This document shows positions 1 to 7,623 of a DNA stretch of 23,733 nucleotides, piece by piece (within the stretch, counting starts at the first letter, position 1; every line of letters starts with the position of its first letter). Under the pieces are notes generated by a model that had not been told where the DNA came from, did not search any database, and was given only the letters and a program-made list of their open reading frames with translations. The position numbers were made by a program, and so were the translations under genes. This DNA is from SPDF01 sp963812085 (lineage in GTDB: Bacteria > Gemmatimonadota > Gemmatimonadetes > Gemmatimonadales > GWC2-71-9): positions 1 through 23,733 of the forward strand of contig CAWETL010000010.1 of the NCBI GenBank assembly GCA_963812085.1, in the 5' to 3' direction.

Positions 1-870
1 GTCAGATCGGGGCTGCCGCAGGATCGCCACGCCGGCGAGCGCACCGCGTTCGCGAGCCGCCAGCCACACATAGTGGCTCTCCGCGCCACTGCCATACCGG
101 TGTACCAAGTAGCGCGCGTCCCTGGCCACCGACGAGTGATAGTCCCCGCGGGCAGCTTGCCACAGGTTGTCCAACTCGTCGAATGCAGAAGTCGGGTCGA
201 GCGGCCCGGTGGTCAGTCCGCGAGCGCTGATTCGCCTGGCCGAGGCAGTGGCGCGCATCGCTGCCCCACCCGCCCAGGCCGCCACCGTCCCGATCCCGGA
301 CCTCCGCGCGACATGCAAGACTCGGACTGCCCACCGCGGCAGGCGGGAGAGGCCGAATTCGGCGGGGTCCAGTCGGTGAAGAATCCGCTCAGGTGCCAGG
401 GGTCGGACCCAGTTCGGCACGGCCCCAAGATCCTTGAAGCCAAGCGCCTCGAACAACCGTCGGGCCGCTGGAGCGACAGCGAGTGCCCCGCTGCGCGGCA
501 GGCCGGCGGCCGCGGCCTTGAGAACGAGGTACCCGATTGGTCCGCCGCGAAACTCCGGCAGAACCATGAGCCCCTTGATCCAGTATGCTGGCCAGTCGCG
601 CTTGCCGTCCCACAGCCGTATGGGAATGGTGGTGACATATCCGAGGCACCTGCCCGACTTCAGCGCCATCCATGTGGGCGGTGGCACTCCCGGCTCAGCC
701 AGGTTCTGCCGGGCACCCTCCCTTCGCGAGGCCAGGACGGACTCGGGCGTTGCGCCTGGATCCCATACCTGCCGGATGAATTCTGCGAGGGCGTCGGCGT
801 GATGATCTTCCGCAAGCACGACCTCGAGGCCGGGTCCTCCGCCAGCGGGACGTTTTTCACTCGCCGGCAT
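1..870 (-). CDS. GNAT-family N-acetyltransferase, 3' end cut by window edge
   Basis: An open frame of 290 codons runs from an ATG at 870 off the left edge without a stop. The start has a strong ribosome site (AGGAGG, 8 nt upstream). The protein begins MPASEKRPAGGGPG. It has a GNAT-type core at about residues 95-130, where LPEFRGGPIGYLVLKAA resembles the acetyl-CoA pyrophosphate-binding motif A (R-G-x-x-G), followed by the typical beta-strand segment LFEALGFKDLGAVPNWVRPL. A second GNAT-like half seems to start near residue 220. Proteins of this class in EPS loci acylate sugars or amino-sugar precursors in the cytoplasm; the substrate is unknown. It is transcribed divergently from the SGNH gene at 1043. 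The fold assignment is fairly safe, the role is inference. Confidence 0.75.
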   Translation of the reverse strand, partial: MPASEKRPAGGGPGLEVVLAEDHHADALAEFIRQVWDPGATPESVLASRREGARQNLAEPGVPPPTWMALKSGRCLGYVTTIPIRLWDGKRDWPAYWIKGLMVLPEFRGGPIGYLVLKAAAAGLPRSGALAVAPAARRLFEALGFKDLGAVPNWVRPLAPERILHRLDPAEFGLSRLPRWAVRVLHVARRSGIGTVAAWAGGAAMRATASARRISARGLTTGPLDPTSAFDELDNLWQAARGDYHSSVARDARYLVHRYGSGAESHYVWLAARERGALAGVAILRQPRSD

Positions 871-973
871 TTGCACCGCCCTCCTGACTTGCGGAGCTTC
901 GGACCGGCACGACCCCGGCGCGACGTGGGTCCGAGCCCCTCGTGCCGCCTCGACGAGTGCCAGACGTCCGGTC

Positions 974-989
974 CGGACCGAAACTTGCC
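974..989 (+). promoter_or_regulatory. candidate sigma-54 (-24/-12) promoter for the SGNH gene
   Basis: The element CGGACCGAAACTTGCC has GG and GC exactly 10 nt apart and an intact TTGC. The consensus used is TGGCACG-N4-TTGCW. Predicted transcription start is near 1000, 43 nt before the ATG at 1043. It shares the block AAACTTGC with the candidate before the carbamoyltransferase. Confidence 0.45.
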
Positions 990-1042
990 GCGGCAGGTTG
1001 CGACGTGGTCGTGAGGGCAATCATCTCCTCTGGAATCCCCCT

Positions 1043-2428
1043 ATGCTGAATGGACGCACTTCGCCTGGCACCGCCGGCTTTCTCCGCAAAGCCGCACTGA
1101 ATATGCTCCTCCTGTTCGCAGGCCTTGTGATCGCACTTGGCCTCGGCGAGGTGGTCGTGCGCGCGGTGGCGCCACAGCAACTGATCATTCAACGCCCCGA
1201 GCTGTACCGGCCGATGGACTCCCTGGGTTACGCCCACCGTCCCAACGTTGACCTGACGGTCAACACTGGCGACCGGACTGTGGCCATGTACACGGATAGC
1301 AGCGGGTTCCGGGTGGGCGCGAACGGCCGGCCCCCAGGGCGCTATCGGGTGCTCCTCCTGGGGGACTCCTTCATGGCTGCGATGCAGGTGGAGTACGAAC
1401 AGAGCCTGCCCGGGCTCATTGAGCGGTGCTTCGAGACTCGTACCGGCCAGACGGCAGCGGTCTGGAATACCGGAGTCGCCGGTTGGGACCCGCCCCAATA
1501 CTACATCCAGGCTCGCCGGGCGCTCGAGACCGGCCGATTCGACATCGTCCTTGTGGCCGTCTTTCTTGGAAACGACATCGTGAAGCGCCGCGTAATCTTT
1601 CCCCCGCGCGAAGCTGATCGGGAGCACACCTTTCGGCTTCCCCGGCGGTTCACCCGGGCCGAGATCGTTGACGCGCTCCTCTACCCCGTCAATGACTTTC
1701 TTGAGCGCAAATCGCACCTCTTCGTATTCCTCAAGAATCGGTCCCAGAACCTGCTGATGCGCGTGGGGCTTACACCCATCCAGGTACCCTCCATCCTCCG
1801 GCGCAGCGAGGCTCAGTCGCCCCGGTGGGGCGTGACGGCGGACATTCTCGCTGACATTGATTCCGTCGCGAAGGCCCACGGGGCCCCCACCGTCTTTGCG
1901 CTGATCCCGGCCATCGAGCAGGTGGAGCCCGCGGTGTTCCAGGAGCGAATCCGGTCGTTCGGCATTGACTCCGCCGCCCTCGACTTGGACCAGCCGGAGC
2001 GGCTCATGATCCACGAACTGCAGCTTCGTAACCTCTCATACGTTTCCTTGCTCCCGGCGCTGCGCGCGGCCCAGGCGCGGGGGATCACCCTCTACGGCAG
2101 GGTCGACATGCACCCGAGTGCGGATGGCCACCGCGTCATGTGGGACGGCATCGCGCCAACCCTGGCACGCACTCTTGGCCTGGACTATCACCCGGATCCA
2201 GGGGCCTGGGCCGCCATGCAGCCCGCCTTGAGGCGAATTTCAAGGCGGATCATGCTGCCCCATTGCAGGGTGGAGGCCAGGCAAGGATCGCCGGTGAGAT
2301 TCAGCCGACCTTCGACCGACACGAGAAGCCGCTGGAACGGATGTCCCAGCGGCTTCGAGCGAGGGAGTGATCGTTGGGGCTACGCTCGCCGCTCCCTCCC
2401 CGGTCCGGGCGTGGGGCCGAGGGTCTAG
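1043..2428 (+). CDS. SGNH/GDSL hydrolase-like, membrane-anchored (EPS modification)
   Basis: The protein starts with a short basic stretch and one membrane segment (AALNMLLLFAGLVIALGLGEVVVRA), followed by an extracytoplasmic SGNH domain. The blocks are visible: LLLGDSFMAAMQ (nucleophile Ser), FLGNDIV (the N block) and DMHPSADGH (catalytic Asp/His pair). AlgJ/AlgX-like proteins of this type transfer or remove acyl groups on exported polysaccharides; that role is inferred from family and neighbours. I prefer the ATG at 1043 over the in-frame TTG at 998, because 998 lies before the predicted transcription start. Residues after about 400 (from 2230 on) look non-coding: Arg/Ser-rich, and overlapping a hairpin at 2325. 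The true stop has probably been lost to an indel; a TGA at 2229-2231 lies in another frame. Confidence 0.8.
   Translation: MLNGRTSPGTAGFLRKAALNMLLLFAGLVIALGLGEVVVRAVAPQQLIIQRPELYRPMDSLGYAHRPNVDLTVNTGDRTVAMYTDSSGFRVGANGRPPGRYRVLLLGDSFMAAMQVEYEQSLPGLIERCFETRTGQTAAVWNTGVAGWDPPQYYIQARRALETGRFDIVLVAVFLGNDIVKRRVIFPPREADREHTFRLPRRFTRAEIVDALLYPVNDFLERKSHLFVFLKNRSQNLLMRVGLTPIQVPSILRRSEAQSPRWGVTADILADIDSVAKAHGAPTVFALIPAIEQVEPAVFQERIRSFGIDSAALDLDQPERLMIHELQLRNLSYVSLLPALRAAQARGITLYGRVDMHPSADGHRVMWDGIAPTLARTLGLDYHPDPGAWAAMQPALRRISRRIMLPHCRVEARQGSPVRFSRPSTDTRSRWNGCPSGFERGSDRWGYARRSLPGPGVGPRV
2325..2356. terminator. hairpin, probable terminator of the SGNH gene
   Basis: A perfect 11-bp inverted repeat (GAAGCCGCTGG / CCAGCGGCTTC) with a 10-nt loop. 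There is no clear T-tract. It lies inside the apparent 3' end of the SGNH reading frame, between two convergent genes, which argues that the frame around it is read-through. Confidence 0.5.
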
Positions 2429-2583
2429 AAGATCGTGTAGATGAACGGCGCCAGCGCCGACCCCTGGGCAAAGACCAGGAGCGCCCCGACCATGACCATC
2501 ACCACGATGATCGGCAGCAGCCAGAACTTCTTGCGGACCTTCATGAATGCCCACATCTCCGACATCAGGCCTGAATTGCTCAT
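2425..2583 (-). CDS. DUF5989 / SxtK-like small membrane protein
   Basis: A 52-residue protein beginning MSNSGLMSEMWAFMKVRKKF, with one hydrophobic segment (about residues 21-40) and the ending GSALAPFIYTIF. The pattern W-x-F-x-K-x-R-K-K-F-W-L-L-P plus a terminal APFIYT is that of the DUF5989 family, which travels with carbamoyltransferases and SxtJ (SxtK in saxitoxin clusters). The ATG at 2583 has GAGGA 8 nt upstream. It follows the SxtJ-like gene by 16 nt, so it is probably the last gene of the cassette. Its TAG shares a CTAG with the TAG of the convergent SGNH frame. Molecular function is unknown; a small accessory membrane subunit is plausible. Confidence 0.8.
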   Translation of the reverse strand: MSNSGLMSEMWAFMKVRKKFWLLPIIVVMVMVGALLVFAQGSALAPFIYTIF

Positions 2584-2599
2584 TGGTATGGTCCTCGAA

Positions 2600-3007
2600 T
2601 CAGAATTGACGTTCCATGCGCGCCGGCTCGGGCTTGGCCGAGCCGCGGTCGAACCAGAACCCCCGGTCACCGGGGGCGTGCACCATCGCGTTCTTCCCCG
2701 CCAGCCGCATCCCGACCCCGATGGGGGTGAGAATCACGAAATACACGACGCCCATGAAGATCGGCGTCGTCACCTTGGAAATCAGGTGCGCCAGGCCCAT
2801 CCAGGCCCGGTTGACCGGCCCGAGCAGCGTGGGGACGAGCAGGCCGGCCAGGACCAGCAGCGCCCCCAGGCCGCCGACATAGGGCACGGCGCCGTGGCGC
2901 CCGCGCCACCACATGATGGCGGTGATCACGAGGAACGCGCCGCCGACGGTCAGGCCGAACTTGCGGCCCTCGGCGGGGCTCAGTCGAGCTGGAATTCCTG
3001 TCGCCAA
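2600..3007 (-). CDS. SxtJ-family membrane protein
   Basis: A 135-residue protein with three hydrophobic stretches: FGLTVGGAFLVITAIMWW, VGGLGALLVLAGLLVPTLL and TPIFMGVVYFVILTPIGVGM. The tail GFWFDRGS...RMERQF is typical of the SxtJ family, which is found beside carbamoyltransferases in saxitoxin and many EPS clusters. I place the start at a TTG (3007), because AAGGAG lies 8 nt upstream and ATGIPARLSPAEGRKFG is the usual N-terminal style. This start lies 28 nt inside the carbamoyltransferase 3' end, suggesting translational coupling. Biochemical function has not been established for the family as far as I know; a membrane partner of the carbamoyltransferase is inference. Confidence 0.8.
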   Translation of the reverse strand: MATGIPARLSPAEGRKFGLTVGGAFLVITAIMWWRGRHGAVPYVGGLGALLVLAGLLVPTLLGPVNRAWMGLAHLISKVTTPIFMGVVYFVILTPIGVGMRLAGKNAMVHAPGDRGFWFDRGSAKPEPARMERQF

Positions 3008-4814
3008 TCTCCGCTCTCCTTCCACTCGGGTTGCCTGGTCTTGTCGAGAAGGTAGGGGCCCAGCACCAGGTAGTCGATGTGGGTCCGCATGAAGCACTGG
3101 TACGCGTCGGCCGGCGAGCAGACGATCGGCTCGCCCCGGACGTTGAAGGAGGTGTTGATCACCACCGGGCAGCCGGTGAGGTTCTCGAACTCCTTGATCA
3201 TGTCATAGTAGTTCTTGTTCGTCTCGCGCTCGACCGTCTGCACGCGGGCCGAATAGTCGATGTGCGTGATGGCCGGCAGGTCCGAGCGGGGGATGTTGAG
3301 CTGCTCGATGCCCCAGAGGTTCTTCTGCTCGGCGCTCATGGGGATCTGGCGCTCCTTCTTGACCGGCGCCACGAGCAGCATGTAGGGGCTGTCGCAGTCC
3401 ATCTCGAAGTAGTCCTGGACCCGCTCCCGCAGCACGCTGGGGGCGAAGGGCCGGAAGCCCTCCCGGAACTTGATCTTCAGGTTCATCTGCGCCTGCATCC
3501 GCGGGCTCCGCGGGTCGCCGATGATGCTCCGCGAGCCGAGGGCGCGCGGACCGAACTCCATCCGGCCGTCGAACCAGCCGAGGATCTTCTCGTCCGCCAG
3601 GAGCCCCGCGACGCGCCGGTTCAGCGCGCCCTGCTCCAGGCGCTCGTACACCGCCCCGGACTTCTTGAGGAAGCTCTCGATCTCCTCCGGGGAGTACGCG
3701 GGGCCGAGGTACGCCCCCTTCATGGAATCCCGGCCGGGGGTCACGCGGCGCGGCTTTCCGAGGTACCGGTGCCACGCGAGCTGCGCCACGCCGAGGGCCC
3801 CGCCGGCGTCGCCGGCGGCGGGCTGGATGAAGATCCGCTTGAACGGGCCTTCGCGGAGGATCCGCCCGTTGCCCGACGCAGTTGAGCGCGACGCCGCCGG
3901 CCATGCACAGGTTCTCGAGGCCGGTCTCCTTGTGGACGGTCCGCGCCATCCGGAGCATGATCTCCTCGCACACGACCTGGACCGAGCGCGCGAGGTCCAT
4001 CTCCTTCTGCGTGAGCTTGCTCTCCGGCTGGCGCGGCGGGCCGCCGAACAGGTCGTTGAAGGCCCCGCTGGTCATGGTGAGGCCGGAGAGGTAATTGAAG
4101 TACTTCTGGTTGAGCCGGAAGGAGCCGTCTTCCTTGAGGTCCACCAGGTGCTTGTAGATCAGGTCCACGTACTTCGGCTGGCCGTACGGCGCCAGGCCCA
4201 TCACCTTGTACTCGCCCGAGTTGACCTTGAAGCCGGTGTAGTAGGTGAAGGCGGAATAGAGCAGGCCCAGGGAGTCGCGGCCAGCGGATCTCGCGGGTGA
4301 GCTGGATCTCGTTGCCGCGGCCCACGCCCATCGTCGTGGTGGCCCACTCGCCCACGCCGTCCATCGTGAGGATGGCGGCCTCCTCGAACGGAGAGGGGAA
4401 GAAGGCGCTGGCGGCATGGGACTCGTGATGCTCCGCATAGAGGAGCTTGCCCTCGTACCCCCCGAGCGCGCTCCGGAGTGCCTTGTCCTGGTAGAGCTTC
4501 TCCTTGATCCAGAGCGGCCCGGCCATCAGGAAGGACCGAAAGCCCCTGGGTACCACGCCCAGGTAGGTCTCGAGGATGCGCTCGAACTTGAGCAGGGGCT
4601 TGTCGTAGAAACCGACGCAGTCGAGGTCGGCAAGGGTGATTCCGCCCTGCCGAAGGCAGAACGCCACGGCCTCGGCCGGGAAGTCCGAGTCCCCCTTCTT
4701 CCGGGTGAACCGCTCCTCCGACCCGGCGGCGATGATCTCGCCGTCGCGGATGAGGCAGGCGGCGCTGTCGTGGTAGAAAGCGGAAATCCCGAGAATATGA
4801 ACCGGCTTCGTCAA
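2980..4814 (-). CDS. carbamoyltransferase (NodU/CmcH/TobZ family), two frameshifts in this sequence
   Basis: The repaired protein is about 610 residues, normal for the family. The N-terminal Kae1-like domain shows HILGISAFYHDSAACLI, SEERFTRKKGD, the metal/substrate histidines in HHESHAASAF, and LTMDGVGEW. The C-terminal YrdC-like part shows GPRALGSRSIIGDPR, FRPFAPSV and VVINTSFNVRGEP. It would transfer a carbamoyl group from carbamoyl phosphate, via carbamoyl-adenylate, to a sugar hydroxyl. The start is TTG at 4814 with GGGAG 6 nt upstream. Two single-base insertions split it: near 4277 (EIRWP/DSLGLLYS) and near 3873 (ALNCVG/NGRILREGPF). Protein similarity continues smoothly across both. It is first in the minus-strand cassette with SxtJ and DUF5989. 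Carbamoylation of the EPS is inferred from context. Confidence 0.88.
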
Positions 4815-4852
4815 GCGATTCTCCCTGCCGTTGGTGTGAGTGCCCCCACCAC

Positions 4853-4868
4853 AGCAAGTTTGGAGCCG
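4853..4868 (-). promoter_or_regulatory. candidate sigma-54 promoter for the carbamoyltransferase cassette
   Basis: CGGCTCCAAACTTGCT on the minus strand has GG-N10-GC, an intact TTGC and T at the last position, 9 of 12 scored consensus positions. The predicted start of transcription near 4842 leaves a 27-nt leader containing the ribosome site of the TTG start at 4814. Confidence 0.5.
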
Positions 4869-4994
4869 ATCCCGTGCCCCCCTAGGTGGTTGTGCTGGCT
4901 CGGGTTTGATCGCTGGTGTGGCGTGTCCGCAACAGCGGTCCGGCGGGGTGGGGAGAGCCGTGCCTGGGGGAGGCGCGGCTGCGGCGACCCAGGG

Positions 4995-6201
4995 TCAGCG
5001 ATGGAGGCTGTCCCTCGCTTCCGCCTGCCGGATCAGGGGCAGGATTCGGGCGGCGACGTACCGTGCGGCGAGCTGGTTCCCCAGGGGAGTGAGGTGGGCG
5101 TAGTCGGTGAAGATCTGGCCACCGACCGTGTCGTAGACCTGGGTGAGATCGATGAAGGTGCCGCCGACGTGCGCCGCCATGGCCGCTTCCCGGGTCCGGA
5201 CCGTCTGGACGGCCCGGGTGATGAACGCCTCGTAGTTCGGCAGGTAGGAACTCACGTTGAAATCAAAGAGCTGGCGCTCCACCCCGACCATGCCGGCACG
5301 ATTCCGCTCGAGGATGAGCATCGGCTGCAGCATGAACACGGGGATGACCCCCTCGTCGCGGAGGATCAGGCCGCTCCGCTCCTCCATCTTCAGGGCATTC
5401 GCCGCGAACACCCGCTCCTGGCTCGCGACGGCGCGGTCGACGTCAATCGGTTTCCTGGCCGGCCTCGCCAGCGCGAGCCCGAGATTCGAGGCGCCCTCGC
5501 CAGCAGGTGAATCAGCGCGGTTTCCGGAAGAACCACCAGCCGTTGGCGTACGCGAGGCTGTACAGGGTCGGCTCGCCGAGGATGACTTGGACGGGAGGCT
5601 GTAGGTGTAGCTCGCGAACTGGTCGTGCCCTTCATCGTAGAAGTAGTAGTCGTTGAAGCCGTCGAGGAACAACACCATGTCCGGCTGGTACTTCAGGATG
5701 GTCTGGTTGAGGTAGATCAGGTTGTGATGCGTCCACGAACTCGTGATGCCCGCATTGATGACCTCCACCTTCGTTCCCGGCAGCTCCTCGCCGAGCATCT
5801 GCTCGAGGTAGGCGTCGATGGTCTCGGTGTTCTTCAGCACCGGGTAGCGGTCGTCGATATGAGGCCACAGTCCCCCCAGGCCGTAGGCCGTCGAGGCACC
5901 CATGAGGAAGATCCGATAGGTCCCTGCCGGCTTGGCGACGCTGACTTCGGTCGAGCGTCGGAATCCCGCCGAATTGTGACGGACCCCTCGTGTGTCGACG
6001 TAGTTGGGGGTGGGCAGGATGTTCTTGTAGGGGTCGAACGCGAACTGGTAGAGGTGCTCTCCATCGTAGCCTTTGAACTTCTTGAGGTAGAGTCTCATCC
6101 CGAATTCCAGCCCGGTGCCCAGGACGATTATCGCCAGGGCCGCGGCGAGAGCGATCGTTCTCCGTGAGATCGAGCCCGGGTCCGGAACCTGTGGATGTCA
6201 T
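4995..6201 (-). CDS. second SGNH/GDSL hydrolase-like protein, several indels
   Basis: SGNH blocks are clear: IFLMGASTAYGLGG (nucleophile Ser), LFLDGFNDYYFY (G-x-N-D) and DYAHLTPLGNQLAA (Asp/His). The obvious ATG at 6098 (MRLYLKKFKGYDG) would omit an in-frame upstream membrane segment, IALAAALAIIVLGTGLEFG. The likely start is therefore the ATG at 6201 (MTSTGSGPG), reached by one frame change in a C/G run near 6175. Within 5455-5600 the reading passes through all three frames (VQVILGEPTLYSLAYANGWW, then TALIHLLAR) and returns, consistent with three single-base losses. The likely role is acyl transfer to or from the exported polysaccharide, pairing with the membrane acyltransferase at 6550; that pairing is inference. 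Confidence 0.75.
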
Positions 6202-6549
6202 GATCTTCTGCCGTGCGTGGAGGCTAGTGGGGCGCTATTGCGCCAGTCGGTCAGCCCGCGAGCGGCAAATCCCAATGCGCCAGTCCACCCGAATTGCGCA
6301 ATATTCGGGCCTGTGCTGTGCCTCCTCCATCGGGGCGGGGCCCACCGGTTGGAGCCCGTCGGTCGGGAGTTGGCTTCATGCCTCGATCCACCCGGCGGAT
6401 TCTCGAGTCTCTGTCGCATCAGGCGGTGTTGGAGTCGCAGGCGATGGAGATTAGAGTTAGGGTCGCTCGGTCCGGCGCAGCCTCGGAACGGCCCCGCCGA
6501 CTCCTCGTGAGGAGATCCCAATGCAGCAGGTTCAACGCCGGCGGGAACC
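6202..6549. other. 348-bp divergent intergenic region
   Basis: It lies between the minus-strand SGNH gene and the plus-strand acyltransferase. It holds a candidate sigma-54 promoter on the minus strand (6297-6312) within an imperfect palindrome (6289-6308, arms CCGAAT/ATTCGG around TGCGCAAT), a small hairpin GGCGC-TATT-GCGCC near 6230-6243, and a very short reading frame at 6521-6553. I see no exact sigma-54 element facing the acyltransferase. A near-miss with 9 instead of 10 spacer bases lies near 6228-6242. Confidence 0.5.
6297..6312 (-). promoter_or_regulatory. candidate sigma-54 promoter for the second SGNH gene
   Basis: AGGCCCGAATATTGCG on the minus strand keeps GG-N10-GC, C at position 4, C and G at positions 6-7, and TTGC (9 of 12 scored positions). 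Predicted transcription start is near 6286, which supports the longer gene start at 6201. Confidence 0.5.
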
Positions 6550-6553
6550 GTGA
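6521..6553 (+). other. 10-codon leader frame, or displaced true start of the acyltransferase
   Basis: GAGGAG sits 6 nt before an ATG that opens MQQVQRRREP and stops at a TGA overlapping the GTG of the acyltransferase (GTGA). The acyltransferase GTG itself has a weak ribosome site. Either this is a coupled leader peptide, or an indel separates the real N-terminus from the rest. Confidence 0.35.
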
Positions 6554-7623
6554 CGGGGCCTCCACCAATCCGCTCCGAAAGTATCCCTCGATCACCCACG
6601 CTCCCAGCCGGGCGGCCGCGGTATGTCGAAGTCGACGTGCTTCGCGGATTCGCGGCGTTCTGGGTGGTCCTTTCCCACTACCTGCCCTACTGGAATCGCT
6701 ACATCGGCACCGCGCCCACCATCGTGCCGAATCCCTGGGGCGTTGACGCCGTCAAGCTCTTCTTCGTGATCTCGGGCTTCGTAATCTATATGTCCCTGGA
6801 ACGGTGCAAGACGGTGACCGACTTTGCCGTCCTCCGTTTTTCGCGGCTCTACCCGACGTACTGGGCCGCGCTGGCTGTCGTGACCGGATTGAGTGTCCTG
6901 GTCTTTGGGGATCATTTCTGGCTGCGCGGCTTCGTGGTCAACGCCACGATGCTGCAGGACTATGTCGGTATCCCGCGCTTTGACAACGTCTTCTGGAGCC
7001 TGACGGTGGAAATGTCCTTCTACCTGATCGCCGGCACCCTCTTCGCGCTGGGACTCCATCGGCGCACGCTGACGTTCGTCGTCGTCTGGTTGCTCAGCAC
7101 CATCGTCTGGGTCCTGGTTTTCCACTCGGTCGACCGGGAACATCGCCACTGGCTGGCGGTGATCTTTGCGCTGGACTTCTCTCCCTACTTCGGGATGGGC
7201 ATCGTCTTCTTCGAAGCCACGAAGAAGGGCTGGTCGGCGGCAAGGGCGGGGGTCATTGCGCTGGCCATGGCCACCGAATTCCTGATGGCCGGCTGGGTGG
7301 GTCTCCTCGTGGCCGCCATCGTGGCGGCCCTGTTCCTCCTCGCCATCCGGGGCCACCTCCGGTTTCTCGTGTCGAGGGTGACCCTCTGGCTCGGGGCCAT
7401 CTCGTACGCGCTCTACCTTGTGCATCGCAACCTGGGATACAAATCGCTCACCTGGCTGCACGAGCACGGCTTCGGGCCTGGACTGGCGGTGCCCCTGACG
7501 ATCCTCGAGGTGCTGGCCCTCTCCACCCTGCTCACCTACGGCATCGAGAAACCTGCCCTCCGGCGTATCCGCGTCTGGTACGATGGCTGGACGGCCCGGC
7601 GGCCTACGCGCCCCCGCGCCTGA
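6550..7623 (+). CDS. acyltransferase family 3 membrane protein (OafA/NolL-like)
   Basis: A 357-residue multi-spanning protein of normal family length. The diagnostic N-terminal motif is VEVDVLRGFAAFWVVLSHY, with the conserved Arg and His of acyltransferase 3 enzymes. It is followed by KLFFVISGFVIYMSL, RFSRLYPTYW, NVFWSLTVEMSFYL and SYALYLVHRNLGY, with about ten membrane segments. Enzymes of this family move acyl groups (often acetyl) across the inner membrane onto cell-surface sugars, frequently with an SGNH partner; two such proteins are encoded nearby. The GTG start is supported only weakly, and the true start may be the ATG at 6521. Its 3' end overlaps the convergent GT4 gene by 20 bp. Confidence 0.88.
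   Translation: MTGPPPIRSESIPRSPTLPAGRPRYVEVDVLRGFAAFWVVLSHYLPYWNRYIGTAPTIVPNPWGVDAVKLFFVISGFVIYMSLERCKTVTDFAVLRFSRLYPTYWAALAVVTGLSVLVFGDHFWLRGFVVNATMLQDYVGIPRFDNVFWSLTVEMSFYLIAGTLFALGLHRRTLTFVVVWLLSTIVWVLVFHSVDREHRHWLAVIFALDFSPYFGMGIVFFEATKKGWSAARAGVIALAMATEFLMAGWVGLLVAAIVAALFLLAIRGHLRFLVSRVTLWLGAISYALYLVHRNLGYKSLTWLHEHGFGPGLAVPLTILEVLALSTLLTYGIEKPALRRIRVWYDGWTARRPTRPRA

Noticed and set aside
957..962. Perfect TGGCAC on the minus strand, upstream of the GNAT gene
   Set aside because: No GC at the required 10-base spacing and no TTGC, so it is not a sigma-54 promoter as it stands.
998..1000. TTG as start of the SGNH-1 gene
   Set aside because: It lies before the predicted transcription start and adds a basic segment not typical of the family; ATG 1043 fits better.
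857..2014. 385-codon minus-strand ORF opposite the SGNH gene
   Set aside because: SGNH motifs are unambiguous on the plus strand; the antisense product has no recognisable features.
6592..7467. 291-codon minus-strand ORF opposite the acyltransferase
   Set aside because: Highly charged shadow of a membrane protein gene; the plus strand carries the conserved motifs.
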